64,000 nucleotides of DNA from CAIXZV01 sp963697365 (GTDB lineage: Bacteria; Chloroflexota; Limnocylindria; Limnocylindrales; CSP1-4), in assembly GCA_963697365.1 (NCBI GenBank), contig CAVONT010000011.1, forward strand, positions 91,284 through 155,283, written 5' to 3'. The notes beneath the pieces were generated by a model. It did not search any database. It had not been told where the DNA came from and saw nothing but the letters and a program-made list of their open reading frames with translations. The position numbers and the translations under genes were made by a program. Of this stretch, positions 56,664-64,000 are shown one piece after another. The stretch's first letter is position 1. Every line of letters begins with the position of its first letter.

Positions 56664-58321
56664 GCGGGGCCTCCCGCGGCGGTATCGGCGTCGGCCGTCT
56701 CGATCTCCAGGCGCGGGAACAGCGGCTGCGGGGTCTCGATGACCTTGCCGGCCTCCCACGTGGCGCCCCACTCGAGCTGGCCGAGGATCGCGGGTCCGCC
56801 GTTGCCGTCCGGCCCGTACGCCCAGCCGTAGCCCAGCTGCTCGAGGATCCGCGGGGCCGCGGCCGGCATGAACGGCGCCACCGCGAGGCCGATGAGCCGG
56901 CAGGCCTCGACGAGGTCGGCGAGGACCAGCCGGAGTCGCGCTCCGGCAGCCTCGTCGCCCGCCTTCGCAGCCTTGGCGAGGTTCCACGGCTGCTCGGCAT
57001 CCACGGTCTTGTTGGCGCCACCAACGAACTCCCAGAGCTCGGCGAGCGCATCGTGCAGGCGGTAGGTCGCGAGCTCGTCCTGGTACAGCCGGAGCGTGTC
57101 CGCCCAGCCCTCGGCCAGCGGCGACTCGCCGGCGGGACGTGGGGCCGGCCGCTCGCCTCCGAGATAGCGGTTGACCATCGACACGGTCCGGTTGACCAGG
57201 TTGCCGAAGTCGTTGGCGAGGTCCGCGTTGTAGCGGCGGACGAAGCTGTCCCAGTTGACGTCGGTGTCCTTGTCGAAGGCGACCTCGCGCAGCGTCACGT
57301 AGCGCGCGCCGTCGGCCCCGAATGCGGCGACCACGGCGTGCGGGTCGAGGAAGTTGCCGCGGCTCTTGGACATGCGCTCGCCCGACACCAGCAGCCAGCC
57401 GTGGACCCAGACGTGCTTGGGCGCGTCGAGCCCGGCGGACCACAGCATCGCCGGCCAGTAGATGGTGTGGAAGCGCGCGATGTCCTTGCCGATGACGTGC
57501 AGGTCGGCCGGCCACCAGTGCTGGAACATGTCGACGTCGCCCGGGAAGCCGGCGCCGGTGATGTAGTTGATGAGGGCGTCGTACCAGACGTAGATCGTGC
57601 CCGCGTCGGGGTCCCAGGTGCCGTCGGGACGCTGGGCGGTCTGGCCGTCCTCGCCGATCGGGAACGGGATGCCCCAGGTGGCGCCGGCACGGCTGATCGA
57701 GAAGTCCTCGAGGCCCTGGCGGATGAAGCCGAGCATCTCGTTGCGCCGGTAGTCCGGCTGCACGAAGTCCGGGTTGGCCTCGTAGTAGTCGAGCAGGCGC
57801 TGCTGGTAGGCCGAGAGGCGGAAGAACCAGTTCTTCTCGGTCAGGTACTGGAGCGGCATGCCCTGGTGGTTGGGACACTGCATGCCCTGCGCGGTCTCGA
57901 GCAGGTCCGACGGGGCCTTGAAGCCCTCGCTCGGGCAGTACCAGCCCTCGTACGTGCCCTGGTAGATGTCGCCGGTCTCGAAGGCCCGGCGGACCATCTC
58001 CTGGGCGGAGAGGTAGTGGTCCGGGTCGGTGGTACGGATGAAGCGGTCAGGGCTGATGAGCAGCGCATCCTCGGCGGAGGTGAACAGCTGCACCTTCTCG
58101 TCCACGAACTCGCGCGGCGTGCGGCCCTGGGCCTCGGCGGCCTGGGCGATGTTGACGCTGTGCTCGTCGGTGCCGGTCAGGAACCGGGTGTCGTCGCCCT
58201 GCATCCGGTGCCAGCGCGCGATGACATCGGCGCCGATGACCTCGTACACGGTGTGGAGGCCCGGCGCGTTGTTCGCGTAGGCGATGGCGGTCGTGAGATA
58301 GAAGCGACGACGATCGGACAT
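56660..58321 (-). CDS. metG: methionyl-tRNA synthetase
   Basis: 553 residues, intact class I synthetase charging tRNA(Met). The start MSDRRRFYLTTAIAYANNAP continues GLHTVYEVIGADVIARWHRM, where the usual HIGH signature should be; here the residues are GLHT-like rather than HxGH. The rest is normal: TRFLTGTDEHSVNIAQAAEA, the zinc-knuckle region (WYCPSEGF, QCPNHQG), NWFFRLSAYQQRLLDYYEAN, DFSISRAGATWGIPFP, TIYVWYDALINYITG, VIGKDIARFHTIYWPAMLWS and KMSKS-type GERMSKSRGN. An anticodon-binding helical domain ends the protein; there is no C-terminal tRNA-binding (EMAP) domain. Confidence 0.94.
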   Translation of the reverse strand: MSDRRRFYLTTAIAYANNAPGLHTVYEVIGADVIARWHRMQGDDTRFLTGTDEHSVNIAQAAEAQGRTPREFVDEKVQLFTSAEDALLISPDRFIRTTDPDHYLSAQEMVRRAFETGDIYQGTYEGWYCPSEGFKAPSDLLETAQGMQCPNHQGMPLQYLTEKNWFFRLSAYQQRLLDYYEANPDFVQPDYRRNEMLGFIRQGLEDFSISRAGATWGIPFPIGEDGQTAQRPDGTWDPDAGTIYVWYDALINYITGAGFPGDVDMFQHWWPADLHVIGKDIARFHTIYWPAMLWSAGLDAPKHVWVHGWLLVSGERMSKSRGNFLDPHAVVAAFGADGARYVTLREVAFDKDTDVNWDSFVRRYNADLANDFGNLVNRTVSMVNRYLGGERPAPRPAGESPLAEGWADTLRLYQDELATYRLHDALAELWEFVGGANKTVDAEQPWNLAKAAKAGDEAAGARLRLVLADLVEACRLIGLAVAPFMPAAAPRILEQLGYGWAYGPDGNGGPAILGQLEWGATWEAGKVIETPQPLFPRLEIETADADTAAGGPA

Positions 58322-58403
58322 GGCCCGGCGATGGTAGCAGCGGGAAGGCGCACCTCACCGGCCGCTCGCCGCGGGGCACGCCCCGCAGCGGTCGCGCAGT
58401 CGC

Positions 58404-59780
58404 TCAGTGGGAGCGGCGCTGCCTGCCGGTCTGGCGCCTGACGAGCGCCCGGTGGAGCCGCCGGACTGGCCCACTCCGGGCCAGGCGGTACAGCCGGTGG
58501 CGCAGTCGGCCCACGGCCGCCTTCGCATCATGACTGCGGACCGGTACACCGCCCACGCCGACCGCTTGCGGGAACGAGGTGCGTGCGAGCCGTGCATCGA
58601 ACGCCGCCCCGCCATCGCCGTGGGTGAAGCACTCGCCGATCCCGTGCTGGCGCAGGAACCCCGCGAAGGTGGCGAACCTGGCTGCCTGACCCTGGCCAAG
58701 CCGGGCGTAGTCGGCCTCGTCGTAGAGGTCGGCTGCATCAAGCGCCCTCGCCCACCTGGGAGAGCGGCCTGTGCGGGATCGCGAAGTACCGGGCGAGCTC
58801 CAGGGTGCGGGAGTCGTGAGCCAGCACGTAGGCCGGCGTGCCGGCGAGGATGGCGGCGATGTTCCCGTGGATGCGGGAGCCGAAGGCGAAGTCGACAGAG
58901 CGCAGGTCCTCGATCCAGGGCCACGGCTCCACGTAGAAACGGACCCGGTCCTGCGCGAACAGCGGGTGGTCCCGATAGTCCGGGATGTCCGCGAGCCGCG
59001 ACCCGTCCACGCTTCGCCCGCCGAGCAGCAGGAGCCCAAGCGCCTCGGCATCCTGGGGCACATAGGTCAGGTTCGGATAGCGGGCGACATGACGGGCCAC
59101 GATCGGCCCCATCTCCCGCAGATACGGCGAGACGTTGAGGGAGATGCGCGCATCGAGGCCCAGTGCCGGCAGGCGCTTGACCACACGCAGGTCGGGCCCG
59201 TAGAGGAACATCGACGGGCATCCGATCACCTCCACGTCGCGATACCCGAGCCCGCGCAGGTACTCGTAGGTGATCTCACCCCGGACCCCGATGGACGGTG
59301 CATGGTCCAGCACGGCGTCGACGAACGCCCGAACGGACCTCTCGATGGGCCGGAGGCGATCCGCGTTGCCGTTGAGGTCAGCCTGTGCGCCAACACCGAG
59401 CACGATGACGGGAATCCGCAACCTGCGGATCATGGCTGCCATCTGCAGGAGCTGCGTCTCGAAGGAGAGCCGGAACGCGTTGGCAAGCGGGATGACGTAG
59501 GCGTCGAACCGCTCGTTGACCTCCTCGGGCCGGAGGGTCGCGGACAGGCCATCAGGCTCGATGGTGACCCCGGGGATGCCGAGGATCTTCCACGTCGCCG
59601 TAGGAAGACCAGGTTGCCGGCGTTCGTGCCGATCAGGTTTCTGTGGAGGACCTGCTCGGGCTCGACGACCTGGAACGGATCCTTCGGCGATCGCAGGAGA
59701 ATGCGCGTCAGCCTCGGGGCCGCGAGCGGATCGGCCGAGATCGCGCGCGACCTGGCGAGCGTCATGTCCCCATCCATCAT
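58404..59780 (-). CDS. polysaccharide pyruvyl transferase family protein, two frame shifts
   Basis: About 458 residues. The N-terminus MTLARSRAISADPLAAPRLT, PFQVVEPEQVLHRNLIGTNA, GNLVFL leads across a shift near 59605 to TATWKILGIPGVTIEPDGLS. The PF04230 core follows: FDAYVIPLANAFRLSFETQL, PVIVLGVGAQADLNGNADRL, IGVRGEITYEYLRGLGYRDV, VIGCPSMFLYGPD, FAFGSRIHGNIAAILAGTPA. A shift near 58745 leads to the tail DAADLYDEADYARLGQGQAA ... RLHRALVRRQTGRQ. The shifts cancel in length. The family adds pyruvate ketals to surface glycans. The ATG at 59780 overlaps the upstream sulfotransferase stop. Confidence 0.8.
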
Positions 59781-61159
59781 GTGCGCCTCCCCCTCCCCAT
59801 CCGCGCCTCCCCTCCCCGGCAGCGGGCCGTGGGACTGATCGCGGTTCGGGTGCGAGGCACTGGCAGCCCGGCAAGGCCGGCCGCCGCCATCGTGGCGCCC
59901 GTCACGCAGGGTGTTCCGGTCTTCCTCGGCCGCCTCCGCGTGACCGCGCGCAACAGCTCCAGCACGCTTCGGATGCTCCGATTCACGATGACGGCCGCCA
60001 GGGCACCGGTTGGGACGGCCGCCACTTCACCGGGCTCGCCGGCGCGACCCAGGAGGATGTCAAGGACGCTCGATCGCCCGGGAGCCCGGGCGACGCCCGA
60101 GGCCTCGACGAGGGCCAGGGCGAAGCCGGCTCCCACGGTCACCGGCACGCGCGCCGCGCCTGCAGCGGCTGGTCCAGGCACCGGCAGCATCGGTCGGGCG
60201 GGGTCGGGCGCAACGTCGGACGGCCGGTCGAGCAGCACCTCGAGGTCGCCACGCACGTCGATGCCGAGGTCCCGGATCCTGTCCACGATGCCCGCCTGGA
60301 GCATCGCTATCTCAGGACGCGCAGAAGCTGGCACCACCACGCGTGGCTCGTCCGTCTCGGGTTGTCGCCGCTTCAGCAGGCGGACTGCCCCGAGGGGGAC
60401 CAGACGATCGAACGCCCGCATGTCCAGGCCCGCGCCGTGGTAGGCACGGTTGAACTCGCGCACCAACTCGGCCTCATCGAGGGTGAGCGATCGGTTCTGG
60501 CGGTACTCCACCAGCGGGAGGGTTCCCTCGCGGAGGCCCGCCAGCGCTTCGAACGACCTGAGGACAGCCCGATGATCGTGGGGATCGACGACGACGACGT
60601 GGACGCGCCCTGGCCCTACGGCCGCCGCCCACCGCTCCACGAGCAGGTCGTGCCGCTGCCAGTGCCAGAAGGTGCCGGGCGTGGGATCAGCGCTCGCGCG
60701 CATGCTCGCCCTGAGCCAGGCGTCGAACCCCTGGCGCTTGCCACGTCCGACAGCCTGCTGCCAGTGCGAGGGCAGGATCGACATGAGCGGCCGGAGCGTG
60801 ACGACGACATGGAGCCGCGCCGGGTCCAACTCGTGGACGACGCGGCGGATTGCGACGGCATCGGCGTGGGCGAAGAACTCGCTGCTCAGGACGATCCGGC
60901 TTGCCTTCGAGGCACGGATCTCACGGAGCACCATCGTCCAGTGGACTCTCGGCGGCGGCTTCTCGCTGTGGAGGATGTGCAGGCCGATCGCTGCCTGCGC
61001 CGCCGACGCAGGATGGCGCCTGTGGCCCGCGTAGAGGACGGCCTGTGCCTCGAGATCCTCGCGAGCCTCGAAGAATGCACCCTGCACCGCGGTGGTTCCC
61101 GTCTTGGGCGGACCGATATGGAGCAGGCAACTGCCGAGTGGAAGTGCGGACGGCGGCAT
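59777..61159 (-). CDS. sulfotransferase-like P-loop protein
   Basis: 460 residues from ATG 61159 (MPPSALPLGSCLLHIGPPKT), placing the PAPS 5'-phosphosulfate loop HIGPPKTGTTAVQG at residues 14-27 as usual. The 3'-phosphate-binding region is probably DPARLHVVVTLRPLMSILPS, with the downstream RQGFDAWLRASMRAS. A longer frame from GTG 61351 exists but would run through a palindrome-rich promoter region, so I prefer the shorter start. The last 140 residues are low in recognisable motifs. It probably sulfates a glycan or lipid; with the coupled pyruvyltransferase it suggests cell-surface decoration. Confidence 0.75.
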   Translation of the reverse strand: MPPSALPLGSCLLHIGPPKTGTTAVQGAFFEAREDLEAQAVLYAGHRRHPASAAQAAIGLHILHSEKPPPRVHWTMVLREIRASKASRIVLSSEFFAHADAVAIRRVVHELDPARLHVVVTLRPLMSILPSHWQQAVGRGKRQGFDAWLRASMRASADPTPGTFWHWQRHDLLVERWAAAVGPGRVHVVVVDPHDHRAVLRSFEALAGLREGTLPLVEYRQNRSLTLDEAELVREFNRAYHGAGLDMRAFDRLVPLGAVRLLKRRQPETDEPRVVVPASARPEIAMLQAGIVDRIRDLGIDVRGDLEVLLDRPSDVAPDPARPMLPVPGPAAAGAARVPVTVGAGFALALVEASGVARAPGRSSVLDILLGRAGEPGEVAAVPTGALAAVIVNRSIRSVLELLRAVTRRRPRKTGTPCVTGATMAAAGLAGLPVPRTRTAISPTARCRGGEARMGRGRRT

Positions 61160-61224
61160 GCCGCTCGTCTGCAGGCCGGTCGCATTCAACGCCGCGAAAC
61201 TCCCACCTCCGTGTGGTGTCCGGG

Positions 61225-61278
61225 AGTACGCCGATACAGGCGCCCTATCGGCGATCGTACTCGCACGCCGATAGTACT
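61225..61278. promoter_or_regulatory. palindrome cluster with TATCGGCG motifs
   Basis: Within 54 bases are CGCCGATA (61229-61236), CTATCGGCG (61245-61253) and CGCCGATAG (61266-61274), alternately oriented and bounded by AGTAC/AGTACT. The block CGCCCTATCGGCG (61241-61253) recurs exactly at 62419-62431. It lies upstream of the proposed sulfotransferase start, fitting an operator or promoter region. Confidence 0.45.
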
Positions 61279-61353
61279 CGCAGACGAGCCGGACCGACCC
61301 TGCCGTCATGTCGAGCGCTGTCCCGGCCGCGCGCTCGGTGGCGGTCTCCACGC

Positions 61354-62343
61354 TCAGGGCGCGGCGAGCCGCGCCGTGAAGAAGTCGACCAGGCGCTGCC
61401 TGTACTCAGCCGTGTCCACGAACGCGGCCTGCACATGCTCGACGTCCGGCAACAGCCACAGATCGACCGGGCTCCCGGCCTCGCGTGCAGCCGCCGCGAG
61501 CGCCTTCCCCTGCTCGACGTCGATGATGTCGTCACCTTCGCCGTGGACGATCGTGATCGGCCTGCCGTCGAGCGACTCCCGGAAGCCACGCTCCGGGCTG
61601 AGGCCGAGGAGCTCGTCCCCGCTGATGAGCTGGCCCATGGCGAGCATGCCCGGGACGAGGAAGGCGAGGCCGGGGACCGGCATGTGCTCTGCCATGAAGG
61701 CGGCCTCGGTCGGCATGTCGGCCCACGGGCTGTCAAGGAACGCTGCCGCCATGTCGGGTTCGCGGGCCATCGCGAGCGAGATGGCCCCGGTGCCCATCGA
61801 CACGCCCATCAGCCCGATGGCCTTCGCGTCATAGCCCTTCTCCCGCAGCCAGTGCCAGGCGCCCGTCACGTCCTGCCACTCGTCGATGCCGCCGGCCCAA
61901 TGGCCGTCCTCGCGATCGGACAGGCCGTTGTCCCGCAGGTCGATGACGAGCACGCCGAAGCCAGCCCGATGGAGCATGCCGGCGGGCATCAGGACCTGGG
62001 GATCGCCCCTGCACGCGTCACGGCCATGGACGACGAGGACGACGCCCCGACCGGGCTTTGTCGGGGCAGACCACCAGGCCCGAAGGGTCAGGCCTTCCGT
62101 GGCGCTGGCGATCTTCACATCCTTGAAGTCGTCCCACCGGTAGGGCCTCGAGTTGACGGTGAGATCCTCCTCGAACCGCCACTTCCCGGGGAAGTCCGCT
62201 GGGGTGACGTCGCTCCATTTGCAGTCATTCGCATCCGTCAGCGCCACCCAGCCGACCGCACCTGCGCCGGCATAGGCAAGGCCGAGGAGGATCGCGATCG
62301 CCAGGACCATCAGCGGCCAGCGCGGCCGCCTCCGCCGTTCCAT
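61354..62343 (-). CDS. membrane-anchored alpha/beta hydrolase
   Basis: 329 residues. One N-terminal membrane helix (WPLMVLAIAILLGLAYAGAG, residues about 9-31) anchors an alpha/beta hydrolase domain facing outward. Oxyanion region VVLVVHGRDACRGDPQVLMP, nucleophile elbow IGLMGVSMGTGAISLAMARE (Ser in GVSMG), Asp in ITIVHGEGDDIIDVEQGKAL and His in LLPDVEHVQAAFVDTAEYRQ complete a triad of the YqkD/FrsA-like group. Substrate unknown (ester or amide). ATG 62343. The sulfotransferase lies downstream on the same strand. Confidence 0.85.
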   Translation of the reverse strand: MERRRRPRWPLMVLAIAILLGLAYAGAGAVGWVALTDANDCKWSDVTPADFPGKWRFEEDLTVNSRPYRWDDFKDVKIASATEGLTLRAWWSAPTKPGRGVVLVVHGRDACRGDPQVLMPAGMLHRAGFGVLVIDLRDNGLSDREDGHWAGGIDEWQDVTGAWHWLREKGYDAKAIGLMGVSMGTGAISLAMAREPDMAAAFLDSPWADMPTEAAFMAEHMPVPGLAFLVPGMLAMGQLISGDELLGLSPERGFRESLDGRPITIVHGEGDDIIDVEQGKALAAAAREAGSPVDLWLLPDVEHVQAAFVDTAEYRQRLVDFFTARLAAP

Positions 62344-62418
62344 CGGCGTGCCTCCCGAATCACGCGACGACCGGCGGACTCCGTCACCGGGCGGTCCCGT
62401 CCCTACGGTCGTGCCTTA

Positions 62419-62431
62419 CGCCCTATCGGCG
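62419..62431. promoter_or_regulatory. second copy of CGCCCTATCGGCG
   Basis: An exact 13-base match to 61241-61253, located between the purH stop and the hydrolase start, 76 bases upstream of ATG 62343. Two identical copies upstream of two adjacent genes suggest a shared regulator binding site. Confidence 0.4.
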
Positions 62432-62484
62432 CGCCGGGGCCGGCCGGGGTGTCCGCAAGGGTTCGTCAGCCGGGAGACGTGTCG

Positions 62485-64000
62485 TCAATGCCGGAAGTGA
62501 CGCCGGCCCGTCACCAGCATCGCGGCGCCGGCCCTCTCCACGTCCGCGAGGACCTCGGCGTCGCGCATCGAGCCGCCGGGCTGGACGATCGCGGTCACGC
62601 CGGCCTCGAGCAGGACGCGCGGCCCGTCCGCGAACGGGAAGAACGCGTCCGACGCGGCCGACGGCGCCGGTCGCGCCGGCGTCGCCCTGGAACTTGCGCG
62701 CCTTGTCCACCGCGCCACGGCAGGCATCCACGCGGCTCACCTGGCCTGACCCGAGGCCCACCAGCATCCCGTCGCGGACGAGGAGGATCGCGTTCGACAC
62801 GACGCCGCGGCAGAGGCGCCAGGCGAGGTCGAGGTCGGCGAGCTCGCGCTCGGTCGGCGAGCGCGAGGTCGTGCACACCCACTCGGCGGGGTCGTCCGGC
62901 GTGGTGTCGGGCGCCGTCACGAGCACGCCGCCGCCCGCGGTCCGGAACGAGCCCAGCCAGTCGACGGCCGTCGTCGAGGCACGCGTGGCGCCCGCGTCCG
63001 CGTCCGCGTCCAGCGACGCGTCCACGACCAGCCGCAGGTTCGGCTTGGTCGCGAGCACCTCGAGGGCCGCCTCGTCGAACCACGGGGCCACCACGACCTC
63101 GAGGAAGATCGAGACCAGCCGCTCGGCCAGCGCCCGGTCCACAGTGCCGGTGATCGCCACCACGCCCCCGAACGCCGACACGGGATCGCCGGCCAGCGCC
63201 GCCTCCCAGGCCTCGAGCAGGGTCGGGCGCTCGGCGGCGCCGCACGGGTTGGTGTGCTTGACGATGACGACCGCCGGGCCGCGCATCAGGCGCCCGAGTG
63301 CCGCGGCGGCCGAGGCGTCGAGGACGTTGTTGTACGAGAGGGCCTTGCCCTGGAGCGGCGGCTCACCGCTCGCGAACGGACCCTCGCCGAAGCGCGGCTC
63401 GCGGTCCGTGCGGCGGTAGCGGGCGGCGGGCTGGTGCGGGTTCTCGCCGTACCGGAGCGTCTCCACCTTCTCCATCGAGACCGTGAGGACCGGCGGGTAC
63501 GGGTCCTCTGCGCCGGGCAGGCCGGGCTCGGCCGGGAGGGGCACGCCGGCCTCGAACATGCGGCACGGCAGCTCCGACGCGATCCGGGCGTCGTAGGCGG
63601 CGGTGTGCCGGAACGCCTCGATGGCCAGGGCCGACCGGAGGCCGAGTGGGACCGACCCGTGCTCGTCGAGGGCCTCGAGGACAGCGTCGTAGCGGGCCGG
63701 CGACGTGACGATGGTCACCGACGCGTGGTTCTTGGCGGCGGCGCGGACCATGGACGGCCCGCCGATGTCGATCTCCTCGACCAGCTCGTCGAACGTGATC
63801 CCGGGCTTGCGGGCAGCCGCCGCGAACGGATAGAGATTGACGACGACGAGATCGAACGGCGCGATCCCCGCCGCTAGCAGGGCCTCGCGGTGGTCCGCGC
63901 GCCGGCGGTCGGCGAGGAGGCCGGCGTGGACGCGGGGGTGGAGCGTCTTCACGCGGCCGTCGAGCATCTCCGGGAAGCCGGTGACGGCCGCGACGTCAGT
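62485..64000 (-). CDS. purH: bifunctional AICAR formyltransferase/IMP cyclohydrolase, 5' end outside window, one frame shift
   Basis: The last two steps of IMP synthesis. The gene enters from the right edge at TDVAAVTGFPEMLDGRVKTL, so roughly the first 50 residues are missing. MGS/cyclohydrolase blocks: HPRVHAGLLADRR, FDLVVVNLYPFAAAARKPG, IDIGGPSMVRAAAKNH. Formyltransferase blocks: ETLRYGENPHQPAARYR, LSYNNVLDASAAAALGRLMR, AVVIVKHTNPCGAAERPTLL (catalytic Lys-His), GDPVSAFGGVVAITGTVDRA, GMLVGLGSGQVSRVDACRGA. Near 62665 the frame changes and continues SDAFFPFADGPRVLLEAGVT, AIVQPGGSMRDAEVLADVER, ending TGRRHFRH. All family motifs are present in order. Confidence 0.93.

Noticed and set aside
61160..61351. 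N-terminal extension of the sulfotransferase from GTG 61351
   Set aside because: It would translate through a palindrome cluster and push the PAPS loop about 78 residues from the start; family members carry the loop near the N-terminus.

Overview
This 64 kb window is very GC-rich, densely coded bacterial chromosome with short intergenic gaps and many 4-base ATGA/GTGA stop-start overlaps. Gene content and style suggest a Chloroflexota (possibly Limnocylindria-like) or, less likely, an actinobacterium. Pointers are a tRNA-dependent amidotransferase GatCAB, groESL behind a CIRCE operator, an MtrAB-LpqB-like trio, Ser/Pro/Thr-rich lipoproteins and TTG starts with strong ribosome binding sites. 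The taxonomy is inference; no rRNA or tRNA gene was seen.

Layout. 0-7.5 kb: DUF6508-like tail, two unknown genes, a TerB-like protein, and dnaE coupled to a methyltransferase. 7.5-17.2 kb: ArsR regulator with paired palindromes, prolyl oligopeptidase, type II NADH dehydrogenase, small metallopeptidase, two-component system plus GerMN lipoprotein, and a DUF4260/TetR operon under twin operators. 17.2-27 kb: a nucleoside import and breakdown locus: two nucleoside hydrolases and a BMP-type ABC importer on the minus strand, and a CoA-binding protein, cytidine deaminase and nucleoside phosphorylase on the plus strand. 27-34 kb: trans-sulfuration enzyme, palindromic repeats, XRE regulator, sugar kinase, LysE exporter, gatB. 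34-42 kb: small lipoproteins, pseudo-receiver, aminotransferase, gatA/gatC, polar amino-acid ABC operon. 42-52.4 kb: ligA, ECF sigma plus membrane partner, a chimeric FMN-enzyme remnant, a methyltransferase, ankyrin lipoprotein, pcrA/uvrD helicase, membrane proteins. 52.5-64 kb: groESL, a repeat-filled gap, tatD, a DinB-like protein, metG, a pyruvyltransferase/sulfotransferase/hydrolase set, and purH running off the end.

About twenty genes, including essential ones (dnaE, ligA, gatA, gatB, gatC, purH), carry one or more single-base frame shifts while their protein families continue intact in another frame. In gatB two nearby shifts cancel. This looks more like consensus error in the assembly than gene decay, so frame-shifted genes are given here as one spanning feature.

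The most interesting signals are: a 26-residue copy of the LigA N-terminus fused to a fragment of an FMN-dependent hydroxy-acid dehydrogenase whose catalytic His is Asp; paired palindromes at the ArsR gene and at the TetR operon promoter; an opposite-facing pair of about 120-bp inverted-repeat elements 44 kb apart; two clusters of short repeats; and a MetRS whose HIGH signature is altered.
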